NCBI RefSeq assembly: GCF_029910215.1
Contig: NZ_CP110396.1
Coordinates: 558,001 to 622,000, forward strand
DNA length: 64,000 bases
Reading direction: 5' to 3'
Source of the DNA: Paraburkholderia sp. D15
GTDB lineage: Bacteria; Pseudomonadota; Gammaproteobacteria; Burkholderiales; Burkholderiaceae
This document shows, one piece after another, positions 7,994 through 15,919 of this stretch (positions are counted from its first letter, which is position 1; each line of letters starts with the position of its first letter). Under the pieces are notes generated by a model. That model ran no database searches. It was not told the origin of the DNA and saw only the letters and a list, made by a program, of their open reading frames with translations. The position numbers and the translations under genes were made by a program.

Positions 7994-8557
7994 ATGAATA
8001 AAAGTAAAAAACTCAGGATGTCGAAGCTGTGGCTTCTCTCCGTGGTCGGCGTCTCCGCGTGCTACGCGCCGACGTTTACACCGCACAAACCCGAATCGAT
8101 GCAGGAAGCCGCCAGCGTTCATGTGGCCGTTCTTTCGGTTGCGCCCTGGAGCGTATATGAACCACTATTGCAACCGAAAATGAGCGTCACCATCGAAAAC
8201 GCCGAAGCCATGGCGGTTCCTGTGACGTCGGACTACGTGCGCAATGTCTACGACGCATTCAATGGAAAATTTCAGGCAGGCTGGGGAACGGGGAAAACCT
8301 CACTGCTACCAACCTGGGCGGTGCGACGACGGACACCCCAGCGTCAGCATCAGGGGCTAGTGACGGCGGTGGGACAGGCGGCGGGACGGGCGGCAAAGGC
8401 ACGGGTGGCAAAAAACCGGGCGGCGCCAGTGCGCCGAATACCGCCAGCGCACCGAACGCTGCGAGTGCGCCGAACGCTGCGAGTGATGGGAGTGCCAAGA
8501 CTATTCCTCCCCCTCCTCTGCAAACCAATCCGCTCATGCAGCACGAACTCGCGCTGA
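7994..8557 (+). CDS. Lipoprotein, N-terminal part of a frameshifted gene
   Basis: The first about 96 codons are a convincing start of an exported lipoprotein: basic MNKSKKLRMSK, hydrophobic core WLLSVVGV and a lipobox VSAC, then YAPTFTP. From about 8285 the reading becomes Arg-rich and unlike protein, while the -1 frame continues seamlessly into the long downstream reading. The annotated stop at 8555-8557 is therefore probably out of frame. One extra G in the run at 8283-8286 would join the two into a protein of about 711 residues. The alternatives are a true mutation, a sequence error, or programmed -1 slippage. Function unknown. Confidence 0.6.
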   Translation: MNKSKKLRMSKLWLLSVVGVSACYAPTFTPHKPESMQEAASVHVAVLSVAPWSVYEPLLQPKMSVTIENAEAMAVPVTSDYVRNVYDAFNGKFQAGWGTGKTSLLPTWAVRRRTPQRQHQGLVTAVGQAAGRAAKARVAKNRAAPVRRIPPAHRTLRVRRTLRVMGVPRLFLPLLCKPIRSCSTNSR

Positions 8558-10128
8558 GTATTTACCAGGAGTTACAGATCCTGAGTCGATATCTCAAGGA
8601 TGCAGCATTCAAGAAGGGATGGGAGCCTTACGTTGTGCGTGCCCAGGTCAGCGTCTCGCCTTTCGCGCACTATCAGCCGTTCGACGTCTATGTCGATCTG
8701 GGTCTCTTCACGAGCTGCCTGAAGGCAAACAATCACCCCGTCCGGGTAAGGCACGCATGGAATCCGGCCTCGGGCGATTACTCAAGCCAGGCGGGTACTC
8801 AGGCCGCCATGGTTATCCCGCTGCTAGTGACGGATGCCATCGAAGCACAGCAAGCATCCAACACCGCCGAGCTTGCCCGGGATCTCGCGTTAGGACTGGG
8901 TGGAAATATAGGCGGCGTTGCCTTGCAGGGTTCGATGGAGAAAATCAGCAAGAATATTCAATCGATTCTCGGCACGGACTACAACAGTCTTTACATGATA
9001 TCGCGCGTGTCGGACAACGTAATGCAAGTGCGGCTCGGCGCGCCGGCCAATGCCATGTCGCAGTACTCCATGTCGACCGTGACGCACAATGTGACGATGG
9101 TCGTGCTCGCACCCCCTTGCCCCGCGAGCACAGACCACACGCAACTCGACGTTGCGACTGTCAGCCATTTGCGCGACGCGGTATCCGGGAAGGTTCTCGA
9201 CGCCGATGCCGGCTACGGCATCCAGCAGGCACGAAAAGTACTGGTCCGCTTCTATCCAGAAGAATTCTCAACGTCCCAGACGAATACGCCTCAAGTAATT
9301 CAGAGTTTGCTCGGACCGGTAAAGGACGACAACTATCAGGATTTTCTGAAGGCGCTGGATGCCGCTCATCTCAGCACGGCCACCTCCCTCGCGTTGTGGA
9401 CCGCATTGGGCGACGTGGGTGGCACCAGCGAATTCAACGTGGCCTATATCGATTTGCCTTCGGTTCGAAAAGGCAGCCTCACACCGTCTGACCAGATGAT
9501 TTACATCACCGATGATGGCACGACAAGCACCGCCACCATCAATGTCGATCCCGATCTCACGCCGGTGAAGCAATCCGCCCGGCTGCTGCTGGGCAGCAAT
9601 CCAGGCATCATTCTGCTCGCCAGCGCCGTCAATTCGATCAACGATGGGCGCACCCTGCAAATTCAATTTCCGTCGCTCACTCCGTTGAAGGCTTTGCCGG
9701 GCGACATCGTTCCCAAGAAGGCGGGAAACCTCAAAGGCGAACTCATTCTCGAGCCTGCGGTGGAACGATGGAACAACAATGCCAAGTCCGCATCTCAAGC
9801 GAATCAAGCTGATGCGTCAAACACACCAGGCTATGCGCCACTCAATGACTACTACGATTTCAAATCTCTGCTCTATATGCCGGCGCCTGCCGTGCCGAAA
9901 GGCAACTCGACACCCGTCGCCAATACACCAGGCCGTCATGCCACGATAAAGAAAAAAGTCGTGGTGTCACCGCCACAACCCGTTTCCATCACGCAGGCAC
10001 CACTGCCAAATCCTGCGCTGAATAACCCGCCCGCCGCAGCGCCTTCGCCCGGTCAGCAGCAACACGAGAACGGCGCGGCGCATCACGGCGGGCAACGAAA
10101 ACCGGATCAGGCCGCATCGGCCAAATGA
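8536..10128 (+). CDS. Large C-terminal part of the frameshifted lipoprotein, unknown function
   Basis: 530 codons from the first in-frame ATG, but the frame is open and protein-like back to about 8284. There it encodes a low-complexity Gly/Ala/Ser linker (GGGTGGGTGGKGTGG, repeated SAPNAA) that belongs to the same protein. The body has no family I recognise. It has predicted alpha/beta content, a segment with ARDLALGLGGNIGG, and a Pro/Gln-rich tail (residues 460-530) with a basic patch HATIKKK. With the lipoprotein start at 7994 it would be anchored in an outer or inner membrane. The peptidase gene follows 71 bases downstream with a strong ribosome site, suggesting one functional group. Confidence 0.65.
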   Translation: MQHELALSIYQELQILSRYLKDAAFKKGWEPYVVRAQVSVSPFAHYQPFDVYVDLGLFTSCLKANNHPVRVRHAWNPASGDYSSQAGTQAAMVIPLLVTDAIEAQQASNTAELARDLALGLGGNIGGVALQGSMEKISKNIQSILGTDYNSLYMISRVSDNVMQVRLGAPANAMSQYSMSTVTHNVTMVVLAPPCPASTDHTQLDVATVSHLRDAVSGKVLDADAGYGIQQARKVLVRFYPEEFSTSQTNTPQVIQSLLGPVKDDNYQDFLKALDAAHLSTATSLALWTALGDVGGTSEFNVAYIDLPSVRKGSLTPSDQMIYITDDGTTSTATINVDPDLTPVKQSARLLLGSNPGIILLASAVNSINDGRTLQIQFPSLTPLKALPGDIVPKKAGNLKGELILEPAVERWNNNAKSASQANQADASNTPGYAPLNDYYDFKSLLYMPAPAVPKGNSTPVANTPGRHATIKKKVVVSPPQPVSITQAPLPNPALNNPPAAAPSPGQQQHENGAAHHGGQRKPDQAASAK

Positions 10129-10199
10129 CGCTGACAGCATAACGCGGCCGTTCGCTTGAATCGACAAACAATCGACCAACGTTTCCGAAGGAGGTCCGT

Positions 10200-11375
10200 A
10201 TGGCGAAGCGCGGAAAGCATCACAAATCCGACAAGCAGCGCAAACATGCAAAGGCGCACGGATCGAATCGCGGAGCGTACGATTTCGAACCCCCTCGCAC
10301 GCTGCCGGCACAATTGCCCCTCGACGCTTCGGGCGATGCGTCCACGGGAGGTTCCGGCTCGCCCTGGCAACCCGGCGGCGGCGCCACACCGACGCTGGCG
10401 CCTCCCGATCCGTTCGCGCTGAATACGCAAAGTGACGACGATGACGACGGAGGAACCGGCCAGCCCTTCAATACCGCCGGCGGCAGAACCCCGATGCTCG
10501 CCCGTCACCTGCAACCGCCGCAGCGCAAAGGCGCTCATGACAAAGGCAGCCGCGCCATGCCGCCGCTCTTTGCCGTGACGCCCCATCACACGCACGAGCG
10601 CAAAATAAAAGGCTTCGGCTGGACGCGCGATATTCCCGATGCTCGCGATCATCTCTACGCCGCGCCGCTTTTTCTCGATCTGCCAACGCGATACAGTCTG
10701 CGCGACGATTGCCCGGCGGTATATGACCAACGGCAGTCAGGAAGTTGCGCCGCCAACGCGATTGCGGCAGCCATTCAATTCGAGCGCATGAGACAACGCC
10801 TGGCGCACGCGGATCGCGTGCCGTCTCGGCTATTCATCTACTACAACCAGCGCTCGATCGAACACGACGTCTCGCAGGATCGCGGCGCCCAGATACGCGA
10901 CGGCATCAAATCCGTTGCCGCGCTCGGCACCTGCTTCGAGGGGAGCCGCAAAAACGAATGGCCCTACAACGAAACACTGTTCGCGCAGATGCCACCCAAG
11001 CCTTGTTATGCGGAGGCCTTGCATGATCGCTGTATCGCCTACAGCCGGCTTCAACAGCAACTCGATCAGTTGCGCGGCTGCATCGCCTCCGGCTGGCCTT
11101 TTGTCTTCGGCTTCACCTGCTACGAGTCGATCGAATCGGCCGGCGTCGCGCATAGCGGCGTGCTATCCCTGCCAAGAAAATCCGAACACGTCGTTGGCGG
11201 TCACGCTGCACTGGCTGTCGGATACGACGATGCAAGCGCGACATTCGAAGTTCGCAATTCGTGGGGGACCGATTGGGGCGATGGCGGCTATTTCAGCATG
11301 CCGTACAGCTACTTGACGAACCCGAATCTGAGTGGAGATTTCTGGACGATCCGGCTCGTTTCCAAAGGCGATTGA
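10200..11375 (+). CDS. Papain-like (C1 family) cysteine peptidase
   Basis: 391 residues. Catalytic elements are all present: the oxyanion-hole Gln in VYDQRQSGSCAANA with catalytic Cys183, His335 in VVGGHAALAVGYDD, and Asn353 in VRNSWGTDWGDGG. Residues 1-140 are a low-complexity region: basic at the start (KRGKHHKSDKQRKH), then Gly/Pro/Asp-rich with a run of Asp near residue 80. It has no obvious signal peptide and no classical papain pro-domain, so export by a non-Sec route or cytoplasmic action are both open. The start ATG 10200 has AAGGAGGT seven bases upstream. It directly follows the large lipoprotein gene. Confidence 0.9.
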   Translation: MAKRGKHHKSDKQRKHAKAHGSNRGAYDFEPPRTLPAQLPLDASGDASTGGSGSPWQPGGGATPTLAPPDPFALNTQSDDDDDGGTGQPFNTAGGRTPMLARHLQPPQRKGAHDKGSRAMPPLFAVTPHHTHERKIKGFGWTRDIPDARDHLYAAPLFLDLPTRYSLRDDCPAVYDQRQSGSCAANAIAAAIQFERMRQRLAHADRVPSRLFIYYNQRSIEHDVSQDRGAQIRDGIKSVAALGTCFEGSRKNEWPYNETLFAQMPPKPCYAEALHDRCIAYSRLQQQLDQLRGCIASGWPFVFGFTCYESIESAGVAHSGVLSLPRKSEHVVGGHAALAVGYDDASATFEVRNSWGTDWGDGGYFSMPYSYLTNPNLSGDFWTIRLVSKGD

Positions 11376-11561
11376 ACGGCGCGACCGCGCGTGCGACCGG
11401 CCGCCCGAACTCGCCGCCTGCCCCATCTATTCGACTGACGATAAATACCGGTTTCAACATGCCTTCCGGCGCACCATAATCGAAAGCGTGGGGAACGACA
11501 GCTCGCGCATGGGAGGGGCTGTTCGTGCCAATCGTCACGCATCGCCACCCGGACAAAGGCC

Positions 11562-11918
11562 ATGATCCGTCAGCCCGCACGGACTCTGTATGTTGCTGTC
11601 AGCGCGATGGCAGCTTTGTCGGCCTGCGTGCAAACAGGGCCGACATACACCGTGCACGTGCCCCCACCACAGAGCAGCAGCGAGATCGAATCGCAGTCCG
11701 ACAGCGCGCTGTCGAAAGCGGTCCGGCAAGCGCTAGCTCAGGCTCCGGGTTTCAATGTGGCAGGCGTGTTCGTTCATGCGCACGACGGCGCCGTGTTTAT
11801 CAGTGGAACCGTGCATAGCGCCGATCAAATTCGCCAGGCCGAACAGATCGCACGGACCGTCCCGGGTGTGCTCGTCGTGTCGAACAAACTGACGCTGTGG
11901 CACGGTGGGAATGGTTAG
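11562..11918 (+). CDS. BON-domain lipoprotein
   Basis: 118 residues. A signal peptide (to about residue 21) ends in the lipobox LSAC, then a short linker. A BON domain spans about residues 45-112: LSKAVRQALAQAPGF, the central strand AVFISGTVHSADQI with the conserved Gly, and the AEQIARTVPGVLVVSNKL end. BON domains bind phospholipid and are typical of periplasmic or outer-membrane stress lipoproteins such as OsmY relatives. Its partner is unknown. It sits 186 bases after the cysteine peptidase and 36 before the tautomerase. Confidence 0.9.
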   Translation: MIRQPARTLYVAVSAMAALSACVQTGPTYTVHVPPPQSSSEIESQSDSALSKAVRQALAQAPGFNVAGVFVHAHDGAVFISGTVHSADQIRQAEQIARTVPGVLVVSNKLTLWHGGNG

Positions 11919-11954
11919 CGCAAGCGTCACAACAAAAGGAAAGGAGACTGTCAC

Positions 11955-12392
11955 ATGCCAACGTATCGAGTCGCAGCCGCAGCGGGCCGCTTGACCGCAA
12001 CGATGAAACAGGCGATTGCCGCCGGCATCACTCAAGCGCATAGCGAAGTGACCGGCGCCCAATCGTTTTTTGCCCAGGTCATTTTCCAGGACGTTGCCGA
12101 CGGCAATCACTTTCTCGCGGGACGCCCCCTGCGATCCGACCAGATCTTCGTGCACGGCGACATTCGCGCGGGCCGAACCGCAGAACAGAAACGGACGCTG
12201 CTCGAACGTATCGTGCGTGTCGTGGTCGAGTCGGCCGGGACGCCGAGCCGGCACGTCTGGGTTTATCTCACGGAGTTGTCGCCGTCGCACATGGTTGAAT
12301 TTGGGCAGGTGCTGCCGGAACCGGGACACGAAACGCAGTGGCTTGCCTCCATGTCCAGCGAGGATCGGGATTATCTCGACGGGCTGCGTTGA
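11955..12392 (+). CDS. Tautomerase family protein
   Basis: 145 residues. It keeps the family hallmark Pro immediately after Met (MPTYRV), which becomes the catalytic N-terminal Pro-1. The fold repeats twice: residues 1-60 and about 65-145, the second with DIRAGRTAEQKRTLLERIVRVVVE, a classic tautomerase helix. Members tautomerise enols or dehalogenate small acids; the substrate is unknown. The start ATG 11955 has AAGGAG eleven bases upstream. It is close enough to the BON lipoprotein to share its transcript. Confidence 0.88.
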   Translation: MPTYRVAAAAGRLTATMKQAIAAGITQAHSEVTGAQSFFAQVIFQDVADGNHFLAGRPLRSDQIFVHGDIRAGRTAEQKRTLLERIVRVVVESAGTPSRHVWVYLTELSPSHMVEFGQVLPEPGHETQWLASMSSEDRDYLDGLR

Positions 12393-12456
12393 CTCATAAG
12401 ACATCGATTTAATCGACCGTCACTTTGCTTACCGCATTGCCAAGCGCCCCAGAACT

Positions 12457-12478
12457 GGTCGCCGGTAACCCGGCGACC
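12457..12478. terminator. Hairpin after the tautomerase gene
   Basis: A perfect 9-bp stem GGTCGCCGG/CCGGCGACC encloses a four-base loop 65 bases after the tautomerase stop. No T run follows, so it may be a factor-dependent terminator or mRNA 3' end structure. Confidence 0.45.
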
Positions 12479-12831
12479 TCATCGATCGCTCCCGCCTTGA
12501 TCGTTACCCACCCACTGGATTATTCGCCAGAGCAGCCCGATACCCTCTTTAATCGAGAATTGGGAATGACAGCGTGACAAATGAGACGGCAATGCGCTTC
12601 GCAATTGCGGAAATTGAAACTCATCGTTGCGAACACGGTACTTAATTAGCTACGCCCATTTTTCTAAACTTGATACGCGGCGTATCGAGCGTCCAACTCA
12701 CCCATGCACGCCCCGTGAGTTGATATCGATCGCCACGAGACAGGCGTACAACGCGCGCCATGCTGAATAGCTAAATGGCTAGAGCGTCATTTGCGCCGCA
12801 ATTCCAGATCGAACAAAAAATGGAGCGAGTC
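12479..12831. other. Intergenic stretch with a short dyad
   Basis: About 350 bases, lower in GC than the genes around it and without a convincing coding frame. A 6-bp dyad GATACG-CGG-CGTATC lies at 12672-12686 and could be a regulator site for the small exported protein downstream. The AT-rich run before it would suit a promoter. Confidence 0.4.
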
Positions 12832-13122
12832 ATGAAATCAACCAGCACATTCATCGCGGCCGTTGCCGCACTCACGCTGTCGGCCGGCGCGTACGCACAG
12901 GCCAACAATACGCTGGCAACGCCGTCCACCGTGTCGCCCGCTGCCGCAACAAGCGGTTATGGCACGCCCGGCGCCGCTACCTCCGAAAGCGGGACGGGCG
13001 CCGGCGCGGCAAACTCGGCTCAGTCGAAAAGCGCGAGCAATAGCGCTGCGTCGCTCGTGAACCTTCCTGGGAGCCACAACACGCTAGCGACGCCGAGCGT
13101 CGTGTCGCCGGCCGCTCAGTAA
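12832..13122 (+). CDS. Small exported protein with repeated NTLATPS/TVSPAA motif
   Basis: 96 residues. The first 22 are a signal peptide cleaving after AYA. The mature chain is Ala/Ser/Gly/Thr-rich and disordered in look. It carries the same motif near its start (NNTLATPSTVSPAA) and at its very end (HNTLATPSVVSPAA), an internal duplication flanking a low-complexity middle. ATG 12832 is chosen because it starts the signal peptide and has GGAG upstream; in-frame ATGs at 12775 and 12820 are less likely. Family and function unknown; a surface or periplasmic structural role is possible. Confidence 0.7.
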   Translation: MKSTSTFIAAVAALTLSAGAYAQANNTLATPSTVSPAAATSGYGTPGAATSESGTGAGAANSAQSKSASNSAASLVNLPGSHNTLATPSVVSPAAQ

Positions 13123-13167
13123 CGACAATCGAGACAATCGAAACAGAAGAAACAACACGCCGATAGA

Positions 13168-13203
13168 CGGCCTGATCAAGACAGCGATGTCTAGATCAGG
13201 CCG
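13168..13203. terminator. Bidirectional hairpin between convergent genes
   Basis: Outer arms CGGCCTGATC/GATCAGGCCG and inner arms AGACA/TGTCT form a nearly continuous 15-bp stem with one A-A mismatch and a four-base loop. It lies between the convergent small exported protein and SDR genes and probably ends both transcripts. Confidence 0.7.
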
Positions 13204-13214
13204 CTGCAATCGAA

Positions 13215-13988
13215 TTACCGGCGCGCAGCCATCGCGTCATTAAACGCCGCGAATTGCTGCCGATACTTCTGCTGTCCCTGCTCCGCGGCAAACCGCAACG
13301 GACGCACACGCTCGACCAGTATTTCCTGATCGTCCGCCCGCGCCGCAAGCAACGCCATGACCTCCGCAATGAATGCATCGAGCGGCATGGCGTGCGGATC
13401 GCTGGCCTGATGCTCGCCCATCAATTCGGTTTGCACGTACGGCGGCGCGATCTCGAGGACATCGACATTCGTTTCCCGTAGCTGATAACGCAATGCATCG
13501 CCGAACGCGTGCATCGCGGCCTTCGTTGCGCAATAACTCGGCGTGGCAGCCATGGTCAGATAGGCGAGACCGGATGTGACGGTCATGATCGTCGCGCGTG
13601 ACTGCTTTCTCAATTGCGGGAGCAAAGCCGCCGTCAGTTGTATGGGCGCGAGCAGATTGGTGTGAATCGTGTCGCCCGCTATTTTCGTGTCGACCGTATC
13701 CTCCAGCCAGTTCTCGGCTTTCATGATGCCCGCATTGTTGATCAGCACATTGAGCGCCGGATAGTCGCGCGCCGTTGCATCCGCAAAGCGCGCTACCGAA
13801 GCCTCATCGTTCACGTCGAGCATAGCGGTCTTCATACCCGGATTCGCGACGGCCACTGACTCGAGCAGATCAACGCGCCGCCCGGCGATGATCACCTGGT
13901 TGCCAGCGCGATGAAATGCTTCGGCGAGTCCGCGACCAATCCCCGACCCGCCGCCCGTGATCAAAATCGTATTGCCAGTCATTTCCAT
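13215..13988 (-). CDS. Short-chain dehydrogenase/reductase (SDR)
   Basis: 257 residues. Cofactor motif ITGGGSGIGRG at residue 10, NNAG at about 87 (VLINNAGIMK), catalytic Ser in TVTSGLAYLT and the YxxxK pair in PSYCATKAAMHAF. It is close to the DltE/YvaG type of classical SDR using NAD(P)H. The substrate is unknown. It lies 42 bases after the second SDR gene on the same strand, and the pair shares the dyad-containing promoter region in front of hxlR-type gene. The two SDRs are paralogous in layout. Confidence 0.92.
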   Translation of the reverse strand: MEMTGNTILITGGGSGIGRGLAEAFHRAGNQVIIAGRRVDLLESVAVANPGMKTAMLDVNDEASVARFADATARDYPALNVLINNAGIMKAENWLEDTVDTKIAGDTIHTNLLAPIQLTAALLPQLRKQSRATIMTVTSGLAYLTMAATPSYCATKAAMHAFGDALRYQLRETNVDVLEIAPPYVQTELMGEHQASDPHAMPLDAFIAEVMALLAARADDQEILVERVRPLRFAAEQGQQKYRQQFAAFNDAMAARR

Positions 13989-14030
13989 GACATCTCTCCT
14001 TGAAAGTTAAAGACGGGATAAGGCTGCCGT

Positions 14031-14804
14031 TTATGCACCGGACGTTTTTGGCGACCCCAGTTTGATCATTTGCCGCAACATGAAACCCGGCGCAACCCGG
14101 CTGGCGATTTTCAGCACGTTGCTCACGCCGGGACGGATCTCGGTCTTGCCCGCTTCGATACCGCGAATGGCGTGCTGCACGAGCGTACCGACGTTCATGC
14201 CTTTCTCGCCCTTCATTTCCTCGGCAAACTCGCCGCGAAACAACGGCGTTTCGGTACCCGGCGGAGCCAGTTCGACCACCGACACGCCCGCGTCCGCCAA
14301 TTGCGCTCGCAAACACAGCGTGTATGCGTGAAGGGCCGCCTTCGAGGCGCTGTAGACAGGCGCCGCGGGAAAAGGCACGAACGCCAGTCCCGACGTCACG
14401 TTGACGATCAGACTACTGCCTTGTCGCAACAGCAACGGAAGGAACTGTTGCACCATCCACATGGGGCCCGCCAGGTTCCCACCGATTTCAGCAGTCAGAT
14501 CCGCGAGTTCGCGTGGCTGCATGAGCTTGATGTTGCGCATGGCGCCCGCATTATTCACGAGCGTATCCAACGCGGGAAACTGCTCCGCCACCTTCCGGCT
14601 CAAGATCTCGACGCTTTCACGATCGCTGACGTCGCTCTCGAACACGTGGACGCCAGGCACATCGCGCTGCACCGCGTCCAGTTTGCGCAGATCCCGTCCG
14701 GTGACGATCACCGTATTGCCGCGCGCGATCAGTTGCCGCGCGAGTTCGAGTCCGATGCCACTCGTGCCGCCCGTAATCAATACGGTTCTTCCGATCATTT
14801 TCAT
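14031..14804 (-). CDS. Short-chain dehydrogenase/reductase (SDR)
   Basis: 257 residues, the same length as its downstream neighbour. It has ITGGTSGIGLELARQL (cofactor loop), TLVNNAGAMRN, the catalytic Ser in VTSGLAF and YSASKAALHAY (YxxxK). It is a classical SDR, cytoplasmic, NAD(P)-dependent; substrate unknown. It is the first gene of a two-gene operon and is divergent from an HxlR regulator, with a 6-bp dyad at 14838-14856. In this arrangement HxlR-type proteins often repress a divergent oxidoreductase and respond to reactive carbonyls or quinones; that role is inferred here. Confidence 0.92.
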   Translation of the reverse strand: MKMIGRTVLITGGTSGIGLELARQLIARGNTVIVTGRDLRKLDAVQRDVPGVHVFESDVSDRESVEILSRKVAEQFPALDTLVNNAGAMRNIKLMQPRELADLTAEIGGNLAGPMWMVQQFLPLLLRQGSSLIVNVTSGLAFVPFPAAPVYSASKAALHAYTLCLRAQLADAGVSVVELAPPGTETPLFRGEFAEEMKGEKGMNVGTLVQHAIRGIEAGKTEIRPGVSNVLKIASRVAPGFMLRQMIKLGSPKTSGA

Positions 14805-14837
14805 CGACTACGCCCCACGTTTTATTGAACTTCGACG

Positions 14838-14856
14838 TAGTGTGACGGGTACACTA
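14838..14856. promoter_or_regulatory. Dyad operator between SDR operon and HxlR gene
   Basis: Arms TAGTGT and ACACTA are perfect inverted repeats with a seven-base spacer. A TTGAAC element at 14825-14830 lies upstream and TACACT in the right arm could act as -10, so a bound repressor would block the hxlR-type promoter as well as that of the SDR genes. Confidence 0.6.
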
Positions 14857-14912
14857 TTCAAATGAAAGAAGGCACCGGAAAGTTTGATACTTACCAGAAA
14901 GAGAGTGTAGAA

Positions 14913-15344
14913 ATGGCACGCATCCCTGCATTCACACCCGAACAGATTGCCGCCGCCCAGTACTATGCGAGCGTCACGCCACCGGTCGATATCGATCCGC
15001 GCATCGCATCGCTGGTCAGGGATCTGATCGGGCGCGTGGCGGACAAGTGGACCATGCTGATCCTCGAAGTACTCGCCGAAAAAGCACCGCTGCGTTTCAC
15101 ACGCCTGAGTGAAATGGTGGAAGGCATCAGTCAGAAAATGCTCACGCAAACACTGCGCACCATGGAACGCGACGGCCTGGTGATTCGCCACGTTTATCCG
15201 GTCGTGCCGCCGAAGGTGGAGTACCGGCTCACCGATCTCGGCTTTACGTTGGGCGCGGCCTTTTGCGGCGTGTGGGTCTGGGCCGCCGATAACCTCGACG
15301 CGGTGGAAAAGGCGCGCCGGGATTTCGACGAGCGCGCTGATTGA
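14913..15344 (+). CDS. HxlR family winged-helix transcriptional regulator
   Basis: 143 residues from ATG 14913. The HxlR/MarR-like domain covers about residues 33-125: DKWTMLILEVLAEKAPLRFTRL, then the recognition region EMVEGISQKMLTQTLRTMERDGLV and the wing with VPPKVEYRLTDLG. Many relatives sense redox or carbonyl stress through a Cys; this one has a single Cys in the C-terminal part (AAFCGVW). An in-frame ATG at 14862 would add 17 residues, but it lies almost on the operator, and the putative promoter would put the transcript start there. It probably regulates the divergent SDR genes and itself. Confidence 0.9.
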   Translation: MARIPAFTPEQIAAAQYYASVTPPVDIDPRIASLVRDLIGRVADKWTMLILEVLAEKAPLRFTRLSEMVEGISQKMLTQTLRTMERDGLVIRHVYPVVPPKVEYRLTDLGFTLGAAFCGVWVWAADNLDAVEKARRDFDERAD

Positions 15345-15365
15345 AACGGCGCCGCCGTTTCAATC
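15339..15365. terminator. Hairpin at the end of the HxlR gene
   Basis: A perfect 12-bp stem GATTGAAACGGC/GCCGTTTCAATC with a three-base loop overlaps the HxlR stop codon. It lies between convergent genes and probably serves both, though no T run follows. Confidence 0.6.
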
Positions 15366-15385
15366 AAACAACCGTAGGCGAATCC

Positions 15386-15919
15386 TCACCGCCACCGCGC
15401 CATCGCTTCAAACACACCATCGCGCCTCACCAGCGCATGCAGCAGCGCAGCCGCGAGATGCAGCACGATCAGCGCGAAGAAGCACAGCGCCAGCACCCGA
15501 TGCGCATTCCACAGCAGCGTGTGCAATCCATTGCTATGCGGCAGGATCGCCGGCAAGCGCACACCGAACACCACGACCGGATAGTCCGCCGCCGACAGCA
15601 TTCCCCACCCGAGCAGCGGCAGCACGATCATCAACACATAGAACGCCAGATGCGAAAGATAGGCCGCGAGCTTCATCACGGCCGGCATCGAAGCAGGCAA
15701 TGGCGGCGCGCCATGGATCAATCTCACCACGAGCCGGATCAGCGCCAGCACGAGAATCGCGATGCCGAGCGGCTTGTGGATCGACACCAGCGACAGATAA
15801 TCCGGCCGCACCGTCGACACCATCCCGACGCCGATAAACAACATCGCCAGAATGCAGACCGCCATGACCCAATGCAGCACGCGTTGCAGCGGTGTGAAAC
15901 GATCGTGGATCGGCGTCAT
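15386..15919 (-). CDS. Cytochrome b561 family membrane protein
   Basis: 177 residues with four predicted membrane helices. Candidate haem-ligand His residues lie in LQRVLHWVMAVC, SIHKPLGIA, AHRVLALCFF and IVLHLAAALLHALVRRDG, the layout of the bacterial b561/CybB type. The family moves electrons across the inner membrane, often from quinol. Its ATG overlaps the stop of the catalase-like gene by four bases (ATGA), so the two are translationally coupled. That suggests the b561 supplies electrons to, or works beside, the exported haem protein. Confidence 0.9.
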   Translation of the reverse strand: MTPIHDRFTPLQRVLHWVMAVCILAMLFIGVGMVSTVRPDYLSLVSIHKPLGIAILVLALIRLVVRLIHGAPPLPASMPAVMKLAAYLSHLAFYVLMIVLPLLGWGMLSAADYPVVVFGVRLPAILPHSNGLHTLLWNAHRVLALCFFALIVLHLAAALLHALVRRDGVFEAMARWR

